DNA from: Gammaproteobacteria bacterium
GTDB lineage: Bacteria > Pseudomonadota > Gammaproteobacteria > Thiohalomonadales > Thiohalomonadaceae
Assembly: GCA_026196575.1 (NCBI GenBank)
Contig: JAPHSX010000018.1
Span: 1-50,461, forward strand
Length of the DNA stretch: 50,461 bases
Reading direction: 5' to 3'
The notes beneath the pieces are model-generated. The model was not told the DNA's origin, searched no databases, and worked only from the letters and a program-made list of their open reading frames with translations. This document shows, piece by piece, positions 9,344 through 19,838 of the stretch. Every line of letters starts with the position of its first letter. The stretch's first letter is position 1. A program made the position numbers and the translations under genes.

Positions 9344-10684
9344 ATGGGTGCTTCTGCTTCAGCTATGGCCCGTTCGATGGCGGGTGGCGGTAAATTGACC
9401 GAACTGAAGCAGAGGCTCCTCTTTCTGCTCGGGGCGTTACTGGTCTTTCGTATCGGTGCACATATACCGGTGCCCGGGATCGATCCGGTGGCGTTGGCTA
9501 AGCTGTTTGATTCGCAACGTGGCACCATCATTGACATGTTTAACATGTTTTCCGGTGGTGCCCTGGAGCGCTTCTCCGTGTTCGCGCTGGGTATCATGCC
9601 CTACATCTCGGCCTCCATTATTATTCAGCTGCTGACCAAGGTCTCGCCGAAGCTGGAGCAGCTGAGTAAGGAAGGGGCGTCGGGTAAACGCAAGATCACC
9701 CAATACACCCGTCTGAGTACGTTGGTGCTGGCCACCTTTCAGGCCTTTGGCATTGCGGTCATGCTCATGCAGCAGCAGGGTGGCCTGGTAATTATGGCGC
9801 CCAACCTGTTCATCTTTACTACGGTGGTCACACTGGTGACCGGCACCATGTTCCTGATGTGGCTGGGTGAACAGGTGACGGAGCGGGGGATCGGCAACGG
9901 TATATCGATGATTATTTTCGCCGGTATCGTCGCCGGGCTGCCTTCTGCCATTGGCGGCACACTGGAGCTGGCCTCAAGTGGGCAGCTTAATGGTGCGCTG
10001 GTGGTGCTGTTGTTTGTCTTCTCGGTGCTGGTTACCGCCGCGGTGGTTTTTATCGAGCGTGGTCAGAGACGCATTACTGTTAACTATGCCAAACGCCAAC
10101 AGGGGCGGAAGATGTTTGCGGCGCAGACCAGCCATTTGCCACTAAAGGTGAATATGGCCGGGGTTATTCCGCCAATCTTCGCCTCCAGCATTATTCTCTT
10201 TCCGGCAACGCTGGCCGGATGGTTTGGCAGCACCGAGGGGATGGGTTGGTTGCAGGATATCTCGGCCAGTCTGTCGCCGGGCCAGCCGCTGTATGTACTG
10301 ATGTATGCGGTTGCGATTATTTTCTTTTGTTTCTTCTATACGGCGTTGATGTTTAACCCCAGGGAGACGGCGGAAAATCTGAAAAAATCGGGCGCCTTTG
10401 TGCCGGGTATTCGTCCAGGTGAACATACGGCCCGCTACATCGACAAGATTTTGGGACGTTTGACGCTGGCTGGTGCCATTTACATCACCGCGATCTGCCT
10501 GATCCCCGAGTTCCTGATTCTCTACTGGAATGTGCCGTTCTATTTTGGTGGGACTTCACTGCTGATTATTGTTGTCGTGGTGATGGACTTTATGTCACAG
10601 ACGCAGGCGCACTTGATGTCGCATCAGTATGACAGTCTGATGAAAAAGGCAAATTTGAAAGGTTATGGTCGTCGCGGTTTGTAG
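9344..10684 (+). CDS. secY: Protein translocase subunit SecY
   Basis: SecY of 446 residues, the channel of the SecYEG translocon in the inner membrane, with about ten hydrophobic segments. [60 protein letters not shown] and the ending [17 protein letters not shown] are conserved. The ATG at 9344 lies one base after the rplO stop; a second in-frame ATG at 9365 is possible. Longer upstream readings fall inside rplO. It is the usual last large gene of spc. Confidence 0.97.
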   Translation: MGASASAMARSMAGGGKLTELKQRLLFLLGALLVFRIGAHIPVPGIDPVALAKLFDSQRGTIIDMFNMFSGGALERFSVFALGIMPYISASIIIQLLTKVSPKLEQLSKEGASGKRKITQYTRLSTLVLATFQAFGIAVMLMQQQGGLVIMAPNLFIFTTVVTLVTGTMFLMWLGEQVTERGIGNGISMIIFAGIVAGLPSAIGGTLELASSGQLNGALVVLLFVFSVLVTAAVVFIERGQRRITVNYAKRQQGRKMFAAQTSHLPLKVNMAGVIPPIFASSIILFPATLAGWFGSTEGMGWLQDISASLSPGQPLYVLMYAVAIIFFCFFYTALMFNPRETAENLKKSGAFVPGIRPGEHTARYIDKILGRLTLAGAIYITAICLIPEFLILYWNVPFYFGGTSLLIIVVVVMDFMSQTQAHLMSHQYDSLMKKANLKGYGRRGL

Positions 10685-10725
10685 CCTGACGGTTGTGACA
10701 AAGTTTTTTTTCGGAGAGTAAGACA

Positions 10726-10842
10726 ATGAAAGTTCGTGCCTCAGTAAAGAAGATGTGCAGAAACTGCAAGATTATTCGGCGCAACGGTAGCGTGCGGGTG
10801 ATTTGTTCTTCTGACGCCCGCCACAAGCAGCGTCAGGGTTAA
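10726..10842 (+). CDS. rpmJ: 50S ribosomal protein L36 (zinc-ribbon form)
   Basis: A 38-residue protein starting [20 protein letters not shown], with Cys11, Cys14, Cys27 and His33 as the zinc site of the C+ form of L36. It binds 23S rRNA near L6 and L16. CGGAGAG lies just before the ATG. It closes the spc operon, as in E. coli. Confidence 0.96.
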   Translation: MKVRASVKKMCRNCKIIRRNGSVRVICSSDARHKQRQG

Positions 10843-10886
10843 CGTTTAGTGTCCCGAATGGTCGTTGTAAGGCGGCCAATCAGGGC

Positions 10887-10915
10887 TTGATCAATTTATT
10901 ATTTGGCTATACTAT
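10887..10915 (+). promoter_or_regulatory. Predicted sigma70 promoter of the alpha operon
   Basis: TTGATC (10887-10892) and TACTAT (10910-10915) are 17 bases apart; an overlapping TATACT at 10908 could also serve with 15-base spacing. It lies 58 bases before rpsM, where E. coli has its alpha-operon promoter. The -10 hexamer and spacing are the same as in the spc promoter candidate. Confidence 0.6.
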
Positions 10916-10973
10916 GGCGCGTTTTCACGGCGCGTCATGTGTTTGTGCTGTTGTGAGTTTAGGGAGTGGCTAA

Positions 10974-11330
10974 ATGGCCCGTATTGCTGGTATCAATATT
11001 CCGGTGAACAAGCATACCGTGATCGCCCTGCAGGCAATCTACGGTATCGGTTCAACCCGCGCTAAGCAGATCTGCGAAGTGGCTGGGGTACAACCCCATG
11101 TTGCGGTAAAGAATCTGTCCGAGGCAGAGGTCGAGACGCTTCGTGGCGAAGTGGCGAAGTTCACCGTCGAGGGCGATCTTCGTCGTGAGGTCTCCATGAA
11201 CATCAAACGTCTGATGGATTTGGGCTGCTATCGCGGTATTCGTCACCGTCGTGGTCTGCCACTTCGTGGTCAGCGTACAAAAACCAATGCGCGTACCCGT
11301 AAGGGGCCGCGTCGTCCGATCAAGAGATAA
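10974..11330 (+). CDS. rpsM: 30S ribosomal protein S13
   Basis: S13 of 118 residues: [20 protein letters not shown], the helix-turn-helix region [12 protein letters not shown], and the basic tail [19 protein letters not shown]. It sits in the head of the 30S subunit at the bridge to L5. It is the first gene of the alpha operon. Confidence 0.98.
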   Translation: MARIAGINIPVNKHTVIALQAIYGIGSTRAKQICEVAGVQPHVAVKNLSEAEVETLRGEVAKFTVEGDLRREVSMNIKRLMDLGCYRGIRHRRGLPLRGQRTKTNARTRKGPRRPIKR

Positions 11331-11382
11331 TTTTTTTAGTTATCTAAGCGCTTGATTTAAAGCTGTTATTAGGAAACAGGTT

Positions 11383-11772
11383 ATGGCAAAAGCGAGTACT
11401 CGCACCCGTAAGAAGGTGAAAAAGAATGTAGTGGATGGTGTTGCACATGTTCACGCATCTTTTAATAACACCATCATCACGATTACTGACCGTCAGGGTA
11501 ACGCCCTCTGTTGGGCAACCTCTGGTGGTTCCGGCTTCCGTGGTTCACGCAAAAGCACCCCGTTTGCCGCTCAGGTAGCTGCCGAACGTGCCGGTGCCGT
11601 GGCCCAGGAATTTGGCATGAAGAATATGGAAGTCAACGTCAAGGGTCCGGGTCCGGGTCGTGAGTCCGCCGTGCGTGCCTTGAATAACCTGGGTTTCAAG
11701 ATCATTAACATTACCGACGTGACGCCGATTCCGCATAATGGTTGTCGTCCTCCCAAGAAACGTCGTGTGTAA
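11383..11772 (+). CDS. rpsK: 30S ribosomal protein S11
   Basis: S11 of 129 residues with [21 protein letters not shown] in two parts ([21 protein letters not shown]), [14 protein letters not shown] and the ending [17 protein letters not shown]. It forms part of the platform near the E site and anti-Shine-Dalgarno region. Confidence 0.98.
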   Translation: MAKASTRTRKKVKKNVVDGVAHVHASFNNTIITITDRQGNALCWATSGGSGFRGSRKSTPFAAQVAAERAGAVAQEFGMKNMEVNVKGPGPGRESAVRALNNLGFKIINITDVTPIPHNGCRPPKKRRV

Positions 11773-11789
11773 GCGAGAGGACTGAGAAA

Positions 11790-12416
11790 ATGGCAAGGTA
11801 TATCGGTTCAAAGTGTCGTCTCTGCCGCCGTGAGGGCTCGAAGTTGTTCCTCAAGGGCGAGAAGTGCTACACCAGCAAGTGTGCAATTGAAAATCGTCCC
11901 TTCCCTCCGGGGCAGCACGGCCAGCGTCGTACCCGCCTTTCCGAGTACGCCGGACAGCTTCGCGAGAAGCAGAAAGTCCGCCGTATTTATGGCGTACTGG
12001 AAGGACAATTCCGCAGCTACTATAAAGAAGCCGACCGTCGCAAGGGTTCAACCGGTGAAAACCTGCTGCAACTCCTCGAATCGCGCCTCGATAACGTGGT
12101 TTTCCGCATGGGCTTTGGCGTTTCCCGTACTGAGGCACGTCAGCTGGTGCGTCACAACGGTATTACCGTCAATGGCAGCAAGGTCAACATCCCTTCCTAT
12201 CAGGTTAAGGCCGGTGATGTTGTGGCTGTGGCGGACAAGGCGAAAGAGCAACTGCGCGTGAAGGCCTCTGTCGATTTCTCGCAACAACACGGCGTTGCCG
12301 AGTGGCTGGATGTGGATGCCAAGAAGTTCCAGGGCACCTTCAAGTCAATTCCTGAGCGCAGTGAGTTGCCCAGCGATATCAATGAACAACTGATCGTCGA
12401 GCTGTACTCCAAGTAA
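11790..12416 (+). CDS. rpsD: 30S ribosomal protein S4, four-cysteine zinc form
   Basis: S4 of 208 residues; the ATG at 11790 gives [16 protein letters not shown], and the longer open frame upstream overlaps rpsK. Cys9, Cys12, Cys26 and Cys31 make the CXXC...CX4C zinc knuckle of the Bacillus/Thermus-type S4, which E. coli and Pseudomonas S4 have lost. The S4 RNA-binding domain ([14 protein letters not shown] onward) is intact. S4 starts 30S assembly and in E. coli represses the alpha operon. Confidence 0.97.
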   Translation: MARYIGSKCRLCRREGSKLFLKGEKCYTSKCAIENRPFPPGQHGQRRTRLSEYAGQLREKQKVRRIYGVLEGQFRSYYKEADRRKGSTGENLLQLLESRLDNVVFRMGFGVSRTEARQLVRHNGITVNGSKVNIPSYQVKAGDVVAVADKAKEQLRVKASVDFSQQHGVAEWLDVDAKKFQGTFKSIPERSELPSDINEQLIVELYSK

Positions 12417-12486
12417 AGAATAGCGTGCAGCGCCAGCTGCAGTGCTGAATGTCGGGTAGAACTCGATAGTGTAAAGAGGATTATTC

Positions 12487-13488
12487 ATGCAAGGCACAGG
12501 TTTGGAATTGCTTAAACCTCGTATGGTAGGTGTGCAGAAGATCAGCGACACTTGCGCCAGGGTGACCATTGAGCCGCTGGAGCGTGGCTTCGGTCATACG
12601 CTGGGTAATGCGATGCGTCGCATCTTGCTCTCCTCTATGGTCGGTAGTGCGATTACCGAAGTGAGCATCGATGGCGTACTGCACGAATACACCGCTATGG
12701 AAGGTGTGCAGGAGGATATCATTGATATTCTGCTCAACCTCAAGGGTGTCTTCATTCGCATGGCCGACCGTTCCAGCGCGACGCTGCAGCTGAAGAAGAA
12801 GGGGCCAGGACCGGTTACCGCCGGTGATATTACGCTGGATCATAACGTTGAAATTATGAATCCCGAGCATGTCATTGCCAACCTGACCAAGGCTGGTGAG
12901 TTGAACATGACCCTGAAGATCGAGTCAGGTCGTGGCTACCATGCCTCCAATACCCGCTTTACGGCGGAGGATGAGACCCGTCCTATCGGCACTCTGCAAC
13001 TCGACGCCTCCTTCAGTCCGGTCAGTCGCGTGGCCTATTCGGTAGAGCGGGCGCGTGTTGAGCAGCGCACGGATCTCGACAAGCTGGTTATCGAGATTGA
13101 TACCAATGGCACCATTGAGCCAGACGATGCCATTCGCCGTGCCGCCACCATTCTGCAGGATCAGCTGTTTACATTTGTCGATCTGCAGGGCAAGGAGCAG
13201 TCGGTACAACAGAGCGCCGAGCCGGAGATCGATCCCATCCTGTTGCGTCCGGTTGACGATCTTGAACTCACGGTACGTTCTGCTAACTGCCTCAAGGCGG
13301 AGAATATTTTCTACATCGGTGATCTGATTCAGCGTACCGAGGTTGAGCTGCTGAAGACCCCGAATTTGGGTAAAAAGTCGCTTACCGAAATTAAGGATGT
13401 ATTGGCTTCACGCGGCCTCTCTCTGGGCATGCGCCTGGAAAACTGGCCACCGGCCAGCCTGAAAAACGCGGAAGAGGCCAGGGCCTAA
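12487..13488 (+). CDS. rpoA: RNA polymerase subunit alpha
   Basis: RpoA of 333 residues. The N-terminal domain (about 1-235) that dimerises and assembles beta and beta' has [22 protein letters not shown] (in parts [17 protein letters not shown] and ILLSS). The C-terminal domain (about 250-333) that contacts UP elements and activators has [18 protein letters not shown] and [15 protein letters not shown]. It lies between rpsD and rplQ, as in nearly all proteobacteria. Confidence 0.99.
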   Translation: MQGTGLELLKPRMVGVQKISDTCARVTIEPLERGFGHTLGNAMRRILLSSMVGSAITEVSIDGVLHEYTAMEGVQEDIIDILLNLKGVFIRMADRSSATLQLKKKGPGPVTAGDITLDHNVEIMNPEHVIANLTKAGELNMTLKIESGRGYHASNTRFTAEDETRPIGTLQLDASFSPVSRVAYSVERARVEQRTDLDKLVIEIDTNGTIEPDDAIRRAATILQDQLFTFVDLQGKEQSVQQSAEPEIDPILLRPVDDLELTVRSANCLKAENIFYIGDLIQRTEVELLKTPNLGKKSLTEIKDVLASRGLSLGMRLENWPPASLKNAEEARA

Positions 13489-13542
13489 CGCCCAAGCCAT
13501 TTTTCGGCAAACAAGTATTAACGGTATTTAAGGAACACTTCA

Positions 13543-13950
13543 ATGCGTCATCGTCAATCCGGTCGTCAACTGAACCGTAACAGCAGCAGCCGCAAGGCCA
13601 TGTTCCGTAATATGGCCTCCTCGCTGTTTCGTCACGAGCTGATTAAGACCACGCTGCCCAAGGCCAAGGAGCTGCGTCGTGTCGCCGAGCCGCTGATCAC
13701 CATTGCCAAGCAGGACAGTGTTGCCAATCGGCGCCTGGCCTTTGCCCGTATGCGTGATCGCGACATGGTTACCAAGTTGTTTAACGAACTGGGTCCCCGT
13801 TATCAGGCACGTCCTGGCGGTTATCTGCGGATCCTTAAATGTGGATTCCGCAGCGGCGACAATGCGCCGATGGCGTATGTTGAACTGGTTGATCGCCCGC
13901 TGCTGGACGAGGAGGCTATTGATGACTCTGCCGTGGCTGTTGCCGAGTAA
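13543..13950 (+). CDS. rplQ: 50S ribosomal protein L17
   Basis: L17 of 135 residues starting [20 protein letters not shown], with [23 protein letters not shown] in two family blocks and GGYLRILK near the end. It lies near the tunnel exit. It is the final gene of the alpha operon and is followed 22 bases later by a strong terminator. Confidence 0.98.
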   Translation: MRHRQSGRQLNRNSSSRKAMFRNMASSLFRHELIKTTLPKAKELRRVAEPLITIAKQDSVANRRLAFARMRDRDMVTKLFNELGPRYQARPGGYLRILKCGFRSGDNAPMAYVELVDRPLLDEEAIDDSAVAVAE

Positions 13951-13972
13951 TCGGTACCGCTTCTGCGCAGAG

Positions 13973-13999
13973 AAAAAACCGGGTTTATCCCGGTTTTTT
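13973..13999 (+). terminator. Rho-independent terminator of the alpha operon
   Basis: Arms AAAAAACCGGG (13973-13983) and CCCGGTTTTTT (13989-13999) pair perfectly around the loop TTTAT. The A- and T-runs on both sides let it work in either direction. It marks the end of the ribosomal supercluster. Confidence 0.92.
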
Positions 14000-14019
14000 G
14001 CTTTTCCGGCAGATCAATC

Positions 14020-14760
14020 ATGATCGTTCTCTTTACCGATTTTGGTTTGAGCGGCCCCTATGTCGGGCAGATGAAGGCCAGGATCCATGACATCGCCCCG
14101 GCCCTGCCAGTGATCGATCTGTTTGCCGATGCCCCGGCGCACAACATTCGTGCCAGCAGTTATCTGTTGGCCGCCTATGCGCAGGCGTTTCCCGTGGACA
14201 CCGTGTTTCTTGCCGTGGTCGACCCCGGGGTCGGTAGCGCCCGCCGCTTGCCGGTCGCGCTGCAGTGTGACGGTCGCTGGTTTGTCGGGCCGGGTAATGG
14301 CCTATTTGATGTAGTGGGCAAACGGGCCCGGCGGTGTGAACAGTGGGTGATTCGCTGGCGGCCTGCAGTGCTCTCCAGCAGTTTTCATGGCCGGGATCTG
14401 TTTGCCCCGGTGGCGGCCATGTTGGCCACGGGTCGACCTCCTGAACTCGAACCCATGGCCGTGGAGCTGGACGAACTGGCGCGCTTGCCCGAGGAGCTGG
14501 AGGAGATTGTCTATATCGACCACTTTGGCAATCTGCTCAGCGGTATTCGTGCCGCAGCCGTAGCGCAGGGCGCCTCACTTGCCTATCAGGGGCAGGCAAT
14601 ACCCCCACGTCAGACCTTTGTCGATGTCGCCCCCGGTAGCCCGCTCTGTTATGAAAACGCCAACGGTCTGTTGGAGATCGCCGTCAATCAGGGGCGGGCG
14701 GTGGACTATTTTGGTGCGCAGATCGGAGACCGTCTGGCGCTTGTGGCCCCGGTGGGTTAG
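14020..14760 (+). CDS. SAM hydroxide adenosyltransferase (DUF62 / SAM hydrolase family)
   Basis: A 246-residue protein of the DUF62 family, related to fluorinase and chlorinase but usually converting S-adenosylmethionine and water to adenosine and methionine. FTDFG (5-9), AVVDPGVGSARR (65-76), GPGNGLFD and SSFHGRDLFAPVAA are present. Asp68, Arg75 and His123 match the Asp-Arg-His triad of the hydrolases, so halogenation is unlikely. It starts only 20 bases after the rplQ terminator with no clear ribosome binding site, and converges on uvrA with five bases between stops. Its physiological role is not settled in the family. Confidence 0.88.
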   Translation: MIVLFTDFGLSGPYVGQMKARIHDIAPALPVIDLFADAPAHNIRASSYLLAAYAQAFPVDTVFLAVVDPGVGSARRLPVALQCDGRWFVGPGNGLFDVVGKRARRCEQWVIRWRPAVLSSSFHGRDLFAPVAAMLATGRPPELEPMAVELDELARLPEELEEIVYIDHFGNLLSGIRAAAVAQGASLAYQGQAIPPRQTFVDVAPGSPLCYENANGLLEIAVNQGRAVDYFGAQIGDRLALVAPVG

Positions 14761-14765
14761 GCCCT

Positions 14766-17582
14766 TTACAGCAACGGACGCAAAAAACGGCCGGTGTGTG
14801 ACGCCTCGCAGGCGGCCACCGTCTCCGGCGTGCCGGCGATCAGCAGGGTGCCCCCCTGGTCTCCCCCTTCTGGCCCCATGTCCAGAATCCAGTCGGCGGT
14901 CTTGATTACATCCAGGTTGTGTTCAATGACGACGATGGTGTTGCCGTGGTCGCGCAGGCGGTGCAGTACCTCCAGCAGCTGCTTGATGTCGTGAAAGTGC
15001 AGCCCGGTGGTGGGCTCGTCGAGGATATAGAGGGTGCTGCCGGTATCGCGTTTGGAGAGCTCCCGCGCCAGCTTTATCCGCTGCGCCTCGCCGCCGGAGA
15101 GGGTGGTGGCGCTCTGCCCCAGTTTGATATAGCTCAGCCCCACGTCGAGCAGGGTTTGCAGCTTTCTTGCCAGTACCGGCACCGGGTCGAAAAAGGTGCG
15201 TGCCTCCTCCACCGTCATCTCCAGCACCTCATGGATGGTGCGCCCCTTGTACTTTACCTCCAGCGTTTCGCGGTTGTAGCGTTTGCCCTTGCAGATGTCG
15301 CAGGCGACATAGACATCGGGCAGAAAGTGCATCTCCACCTTGATGAGACCATCGCCCTGACACGCCTCGCACCGCCCGCCCTTCACGTTGAAACTGAAGC
15401 GACCGGGGTTGTAGCCCCGGGTGCGCGCCTCCTGGGTGCCGGCGAAGAGCTCGCGTATGGGCGTGAAGAGTCCAGTATAGGTGGCGGGATTGGATCGTGG
15501 GGTGCGACCGATGGGGCTCTGGTCGATATCGACCACCTTGTCGCACAGCTCCAGGCCGATGATCTCGGCACAGGGGGAGGGCTCCACACTGGCGCGGTTG
15601 ATCTCAATGGCGGCATGGCGGTAGAGGGTGTCGTTGATCAGGGTCGACTTGCCGGAGCCCGAGACGCCGGTGACGCAGGTCATCAGCCCCAGCGGAATGT
15701 CGGCATTCACCCCCTTGAGGTTGTTGCCACTGGCGCCGCGGATCTGCAGCTGCCGCCGTAGGTCGGGCGGGACGCGTGTGGCGGGCAATCCGATCGTGAG
15801 CTTGCCGCTCAGATACTGGCCGGTGAGTGACGCAGGGTTGGCGATCACCTCGGCCGGTGTCCCCTGGGCGATCACCTCCCCGCCGTGGCTACCGGCGCCA
15901 GGGCCAATGTCGACCACATGGTCGGCGCGGCGGATCGCCTCCTCATCGTGCTCGACCATGATCACCGTGTTGCCCATGTCACGCAGGCGGAAGAGGGTGG
16001 CAAGCAGCCGCTCGTTGTCACGCTGATGCAGACCGATGGAGGGCTCGTCTAGGATGTACATCACCCCTACCAGCCCGGCGCCGATCTGACTGGCCAGGCG
16101 GATACGTTGCGCCTCGCCACCGGAGAGGGTGTCGGCGCTGCGATCCAGGCTCAGATAGTCGAGCCCGACATTGACCAGAAAGGTGAGGCGGTCATTCACC
16201 TCCTTGACCACCTTGGCGGCGATCTCGCCGCGCCATCCCGGCAGGATGAGGTTCTGGAAGAGTTCGCGCGCCCGCCCTACCGGCAGATGGCTCACTTCCG
16301 GCAGGGTGCGCCCGGCGATAAAGACGTGGCGTGCCCCCTTGTTAAGGCGGGTGCCCGCGCACTGGGGGCAGGCGTGCTGGCTCAGGTACTTGCTCAACTC
16401 CTCGCGTACCGCGCTCGATTCGGTCTCGCGGTAACGCCGCTCCATGTTGGGCAGCACCCCCTCAAAGGGGTGCTCCCGCGTTACCACCCCGCTGCGCCCG
16501 CCGTGGTAGTGGAAGCGGATGCTCTCCTCCCCGCTGCCGTACAGAATCGTCTGGCGCACCGGGGGCGGCAGCTCGGCAAAGGGGGTGTCGATCTCAAAGT
16601 GGTAGTGTTTGGCCAGAGCGCTAAGTAGCTGGAAGTAGTAGGCATTGCGCCGATCCCAACCACGCACGGCACCGGCGGCCAGACTGAGCTCAGGGTGAAC
16701 CACGATGCGTGCGGGGTCGAAGAACTGCTTTACCCCCAGCCCGTCGCAACTGGGGCAGGCGCCAGCGGGGTTGTTAAAGGAGAAGAGGCGCGGCTCAAGC
16801 TCGGCTAGTGAGTAGTTACACACCGGGCAGGCGTATCGGGAGGAGAAGAGCAGCTCGTCGCGTGGCTCATCCATGAAGGCGATGCGCACCATGCCATCGG
16901 CCAGTTGCAGCGCAGTCTCCAGAGAGTCGGCCAGGCGCTGTTTGATCTCGTCACGTACCTTGAAGCGATCCACCACCACCTCGATGGTGTGCTTTTTGCG
17001 CAGCTCCAGCGCGGGGGGGTGATCGAGCTCCACCACCTCGCCGTTGACCCGCGCGCGCACATAGCCGGCGGCCCGCAGTTCATCGAATACCTGGTGGTGC
17101 TCTCCCTTGCGTCCCTGCACCACCGGGGCCAGCAGCATCAAGCGGCTTCCCTCGGGCAGGGCCAGCAGCTGATCGACCATCTGGCTCACCGTCTGTGCCT
17201 GCAGCACGGTGTCGTGCTCGGGGCAGTGCGGCTCACCGGCACGGGCAAAGAGCAGACGCAGATAGTCATGGATCTCGGTGACGGTGCCGACAGTCGAGCG
17301 CGGGTTGTGGGAGGTCGATTTCTGTTCGATGGCGATCGCCGGCGAGAGCCCCTCGATGTGGTCGATGTCGGGTTTTTCCATCATCGACAGGAACTGGCGT
17401 GCGTAGCTGGAGAGCGATTCGACATAGCGCCGCTGCCCCTCGGCATAGATGGTGTCGAAGGCGAGTGAGGACTTACCCGAGCCGGAGAGTCCCGTGATCA
17501 CGATGAGTTTGTTGCGTGGCAGATCGAGGTCGATGTTCTTCAGGTTGTGGGTTCGGGCGCCCCGAAGTTTGATGGTATCCAT
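14766..17582 (-). CDS. uvrA: Excinuclease ABC subunit A
   Basis: UvrA of 938 residues (E. coli 940), the damage-recognising ATPase of nucleotide excision repair, working as a dimer with UvrB. Two ABC modules are visible: Walker [10 protein letters not shown] at 31-39, signature [14 protein letters not shown], second Walker [10 protein letters not shown] and signature [20 protein letters not shown]...CPSC and CEAC...CDIC are the zinc modules. It is transcribed leftward and diverges from yajR. No E. coli-type LexA box (CTG-N10-CAG) was found upstream. Confidence 0.98.
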   Translation of the reverse strand: MDTIKLRGARTHNLKNIDLDLPRNKLIVITGLSGSGKSSLAFDTIYAEGQRRYVESLSSYARQFLSMMEKPDIDHIEGLSPAIAIEQKSTSHNPRSTVGTVTEIHDYLRLLFARAGEPHCPEHDTVLQAQTVSQMVDQLLALPEGSRLMLLAPVVQGRKGEHHQVFDELRAAGYVRARVNGEVVELDHPPALELRKKHTIEVVVDRFKVRDEIKQRLADSLETALQLADGMVRIAFMDEPRDELLFSSRYACPVCNYSLAELEPRLFSFNNPAGACPSCDGLGVKQFFDPARIVVHPELSLAAGAVRGWDRRNAYYFQLLSALAKHYHFEIDTPFAELPPPVRQTILYGSGEESIRFHYHGGRSGVVTREHPFEGVLPNMERRYRETESSAVREELSKYLSQHACPQCAGTRLNKGARHVFIAGRTLPEVSHLPVGRARELFQNLILPGWRGEIAAKVVKEVNDRLTFLVNVGLDYLSLDRSADTLSGGEAQRIRLASQIGAGLVGVMYILDEPSIGLHQRDNERLLATLFRLRDMGNTVIMVEHDEEAIRRADHVVDIGPGAGSHGGEVIAQGTPAEVIANPASLTGQYLSGKLTIGLPATRVPPDLRRQLQIRGASGNNLKGVNADIPLGLMTCVTGVSGSGKSTLINDTLYRHAAIEINRASVEPSPCAEIIGLELCDKVVDIDQSPIGRTPRSNPATYTGLFTPIRELFAGTQEARTRGYNPGRFSFNVKGGRCEACQGDGLIKVEMHFLPDVYVACDICKGKRYNRETLEVKYKGRTIHEVLEMTVEEARTFFDPVPVLARKLQTLLDVGLSYIKLGQSATTLSGGEAQRIKLARELSKRDTGSTLYILDEPTTGLHFHDIKQLLEVLHRLRDHGNTIVVIEHNLDVIKTADWILDMGPEGGDQGGTLLIAGTPETVAACEASHTGRFLRPLL

Positions 17583-17611
17583 GCTCGTTTCCGCCAGTGT
17601 TCGAACCTGCT

Positions 17612-17641
17612 AATATACGTCGTTTATCGACCACGACGCAA
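17612..17641 (-). promoter_or_regulatory. Candidate uvrA promoter
   Basis: On the minus strand TTGCGT (17641-17636) and TATATT (17617-17612) are 18 bases apart and about 30 bases before the uvrA ATG. An inverted repeat CGTCGT (17618-17623) with ACGACG (17633-17638) fills the spacer and could be an operator. The match is moderate and the regulator is unknown. Confidence 0.4.
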
Positions 17642-17690
17642 AGAGAAACCCGCTTTTTACGGGGTTTACCCTTCGGGATACCCGCATACC

Positions 17691-19061
17691 ATGTCCGCAG
17701 TAAAGATGACGCCGTTTGAGCGCCGCGCCGCCCTCTCCCTGGCCTCGATCTTCGCCCTGCGCATGCTCGGCCTCTTCATGATCCTGCCGGTCTTTGCCCT
17801 CTACGCCGAGCACCTTGCGGGGGTCACGCCACTGCTGGTGGGGGTGGCCATTGGCGTCTATGGCCTCACCCAGGCACTGTTACAGCTCCCCTTCGGCATG
17901 GCCTCCGATCGCATCGGGCGCAAGCCGGTGATCGCCGTCGGCCTGCTGATCTTTGCCCTTGGCAGTGTGGTGGCGGCGATGGCCGACACCATTCACGGGG
18001 TCATCCTTGGTCGTGCACTGCAGGGGGCCGGCGCGGTGGCGGCGGCGATCATGGCGCTGGCGGCCGACCTTACCCGTGAAGAGCATCGCAGCAAGGCGAT
18101 GGCGGTGATCGGCATGACCATCGGTCTCTCCTTCCTGCTGGCGATGGTGGCCGGACCATTGCTTGGGCGCTGGATCGGGGTGCCCGGTATTTTCTGGCTG
18201 ACGGCGCTGCTCGCGCTGGGTGGTATCGGTGTGCTCTTCGTTTTGGTGCCAACGCCGCAACAGAGCCGATTTCATCGCGATACCGAGCCGGTGCCGGCGC
18301 AGTTCGGTCGGGTGTTGCGCGAGCCTGAGCTGTTGCGCCTGGACCTTGGGATCTTTGTGCTCCACATGGTGCTCACTGCCACTTTTATTGCGGTGCCGCT
18401 GGCGTTGCGTGATGCGGGCCTTGCCGCCCCCGATCACTGGCAACTCTACCTGCCGGTGATGGTGCTGGCGATGGGGCTGGCGGTGCCATTTATCATCATT
18501 GCCGAGGCGAAACGGCGGCTGAAGGGGGTATTTGTCGGAGCGGTTGCCTCGCTGTTGCTGGCGCAACTGCTGCTCGCCTGGTCGCACTCCGGGGTGGTCC
18601 TAATGGGGCTGTTGCTGCTGCTCTTCTTTGCCGCCTTCAACCTGCTGGAGGCAACACTCCCCTCCTTGGTCAGCAAGGTGGCCCACGCCGACAGCAAGGG
18701 CACCGCGATGGGGGTCTACGCCAGCTCGCAATTTATGGGGGCCTTCATCGGTGGCGTGTTGGGGGGGTGGGCCTACGGCGTCTGGGGCAGCAGTGGCGTC
18801 TTTCTTGGCAATGCCGCGCTGTTGCTGCTTTGGGCCGTGGTGGCGGCTACGATGCGTCCGCCGCGCTATCTCAGTAGTGAGCTGCTGCGGGTCGGCACGC
18901 AGACGGCGCAAAGTGCCGCTTCCCTGGAGCAGGAGCTGATGGCGATACCGGGCGTGGTGGAGGCCAGCGTCTGCACCGACGATGGGGTGGCCTACTTGAA
19001 GCTGGACAGGCAGCTGGTTGAGATGGAGGCGCTGCAGCGTTTTTCCGTGAGCGAAAGCTGA
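17691..19061 (+). CDS. yajR: MFS transporter of the YajR type
   Basis: A 456-residue major facilitator with 12 hydrophobic segments; the ATG at 17691 gives MSAVKMTPFERRAAL, close to the start of E. coli YajR. MFS motif A appears as GMASDRIGRKP. The region after the last membrane segment (about 395-456, SLEQELMAIPGVVEASVC) resembles the ferredoxin-like YAM domain that sets YajR apart from other drug-efflux-type MFS proteins. The substrate is unknown. It diverges from uvrA and precedes ssb, a common arrangement. Confidence 0.88.
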   Translation: MSAVKMTPFERRAALSLASIFALRMLGLFMILPVFALYAEHLAGVTPLLVGVAIGVYGLTQALLQLPFGMASDRIGRKPVIAVGLLIFALGSVVAAMADTIHGVILGRALQGAGAVAAAIMALAADLTREEHRSKAMAVIGMTIGLSFLLAMVAGPLLGRWIGVPGIFWLTALLALGGIGVLFVLVPTPQQSRFHRDTEPVPAQFGRVLREPELLRLDLGIFVLHMVLTATFIAVPLALRDAGLAAPDHWQLYLPVMVLAMGLAVPFIIIAEAKRRLKGVFVGAVASLLLAQLLLAWSHSGVVLMGLLLLLFFAAFNLLEATLPSLVSKVAHADSKGTAMGVYASSQFMGAFIGGVLGGWAYGVWGSSGVFLGNAALLLLWAVVAATMRPPRYLSSELLRVGTQTAQSAASLEQELMAIPGVVEASVCTDDGVAYLKLDRQLVEMEALQRFSVSES

Positions 19062-19163
19062 ACGCGCTTCGCTATTCGGTATAGAATGGATGGTGCAGGG
19101 AGAGGCAGCGAATTGAAGATTGGGTATCCGTACTACGCGAGAAGAGAGTTGGGGGAATAGAAC

Positions 19164-19676
19164 ATGGCAAAAGGTATCAATAAAGTGATCATCGTTGGCA
19201 ACCTTGGCAAGGACCCGGAGGTGCGCTACAGCGCAGGCGGCGCGGCCATCGCCAACCTGACCATCGCCACCAGCGAGCAGTGGACAGACAAGCAGAGCGG
19301 CCAGAAGCAGGAGAAGACCGAGTGGCATCGCGTGGTGATGTTCAACCGCCTGGGCGAGATCGCCGGTGAGTACCTGAAGAAGGGGTCACAGGTCTATATT
19401 GAAGGCAAGTTGCAGACCCGCAAGTGGCAGGACAACAACGGCCAGGATCGCTACACCACCGAAATCGTTGCCAATGAAATGCAGATGCTGGGTGGCCGCA
19501 GCGGCGGTGCTGCCGACTTTACTCCAAGCCAGGGCAGCGGCAGCTACGATGGCGGACAGCAACCGTCGGCAGCCCCCGCGCAGAACCGTGGCGGAGCGGC
19601 CCCGCAACAGAACAGCGGCGGCGCACCGTCGGGCGGCAGTAATTTTGACGATTTTGACGACGATATTCCGTTTTAG
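19164..19676 (+). CDS. ssb: Single-stranded DNA-binding protein
   Basis: SSB of 170 residues: OB-fold domain about 1-110 ([20 protein letters not shown]), a Gly/Gln/Ala-rich disordered linker about 111-160, and the acidic tip DFDDDIPF that binds repair and replication partners. The ATG at 19164 follows GGGGGAA. Its short upstream gap shows no convincing promoter; TATAGA at 19080 lacks a -35 box. Confidence 0.98.
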   Translation: MAKGINKVIIVGNLGKDPEVRYSAGGAAIANLTIATSEQWTDKQSGQKQEKTEWHRVVMFNRLGEIAGEYLKKGSQVYIEGKLQTRKWQDNNGQDRYTTEIVANEMQMLGGRSGGAADFTPSQGSGSYDGGQQPSAAPAQNRGGAAPQQNSGGAPSGGSNFDDFDDDIPF

Positions 19677-19696
19677 AAAACGGAACGGAAGATGCG

Positions 19697-19722
19697 GCTA
19701 AGCCCCCATTGCGGGGCTTAGC
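19697..19722 (+). terminator. Terminator after ssb
   Basis: GCTAAGCCCC (19697-19706) pairs perfectly with GGGGCTTAGC (19713-19722) around the loop CATTGC. The T-run behind it is short (TGTTT), so termination may be incomplete. It separates ssb from the convergent tRNA gene. Confidence 0.7.
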
Positions 19723-19750
19723 TGTTTATGGCGGAAGATAATTGAGAATT

Positions 19751-19827
<77 letters not shown>

Positions 19828-19838
19828 AAAAGCTGATG

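Noticed and set aside
17607-17622. LexA-box-like CTG near the uvrA start
   Set aside because: The expected partner CAG ten bases on is TCG, so it does not fit CTG-N10-CAG. No other SOS box was found there.
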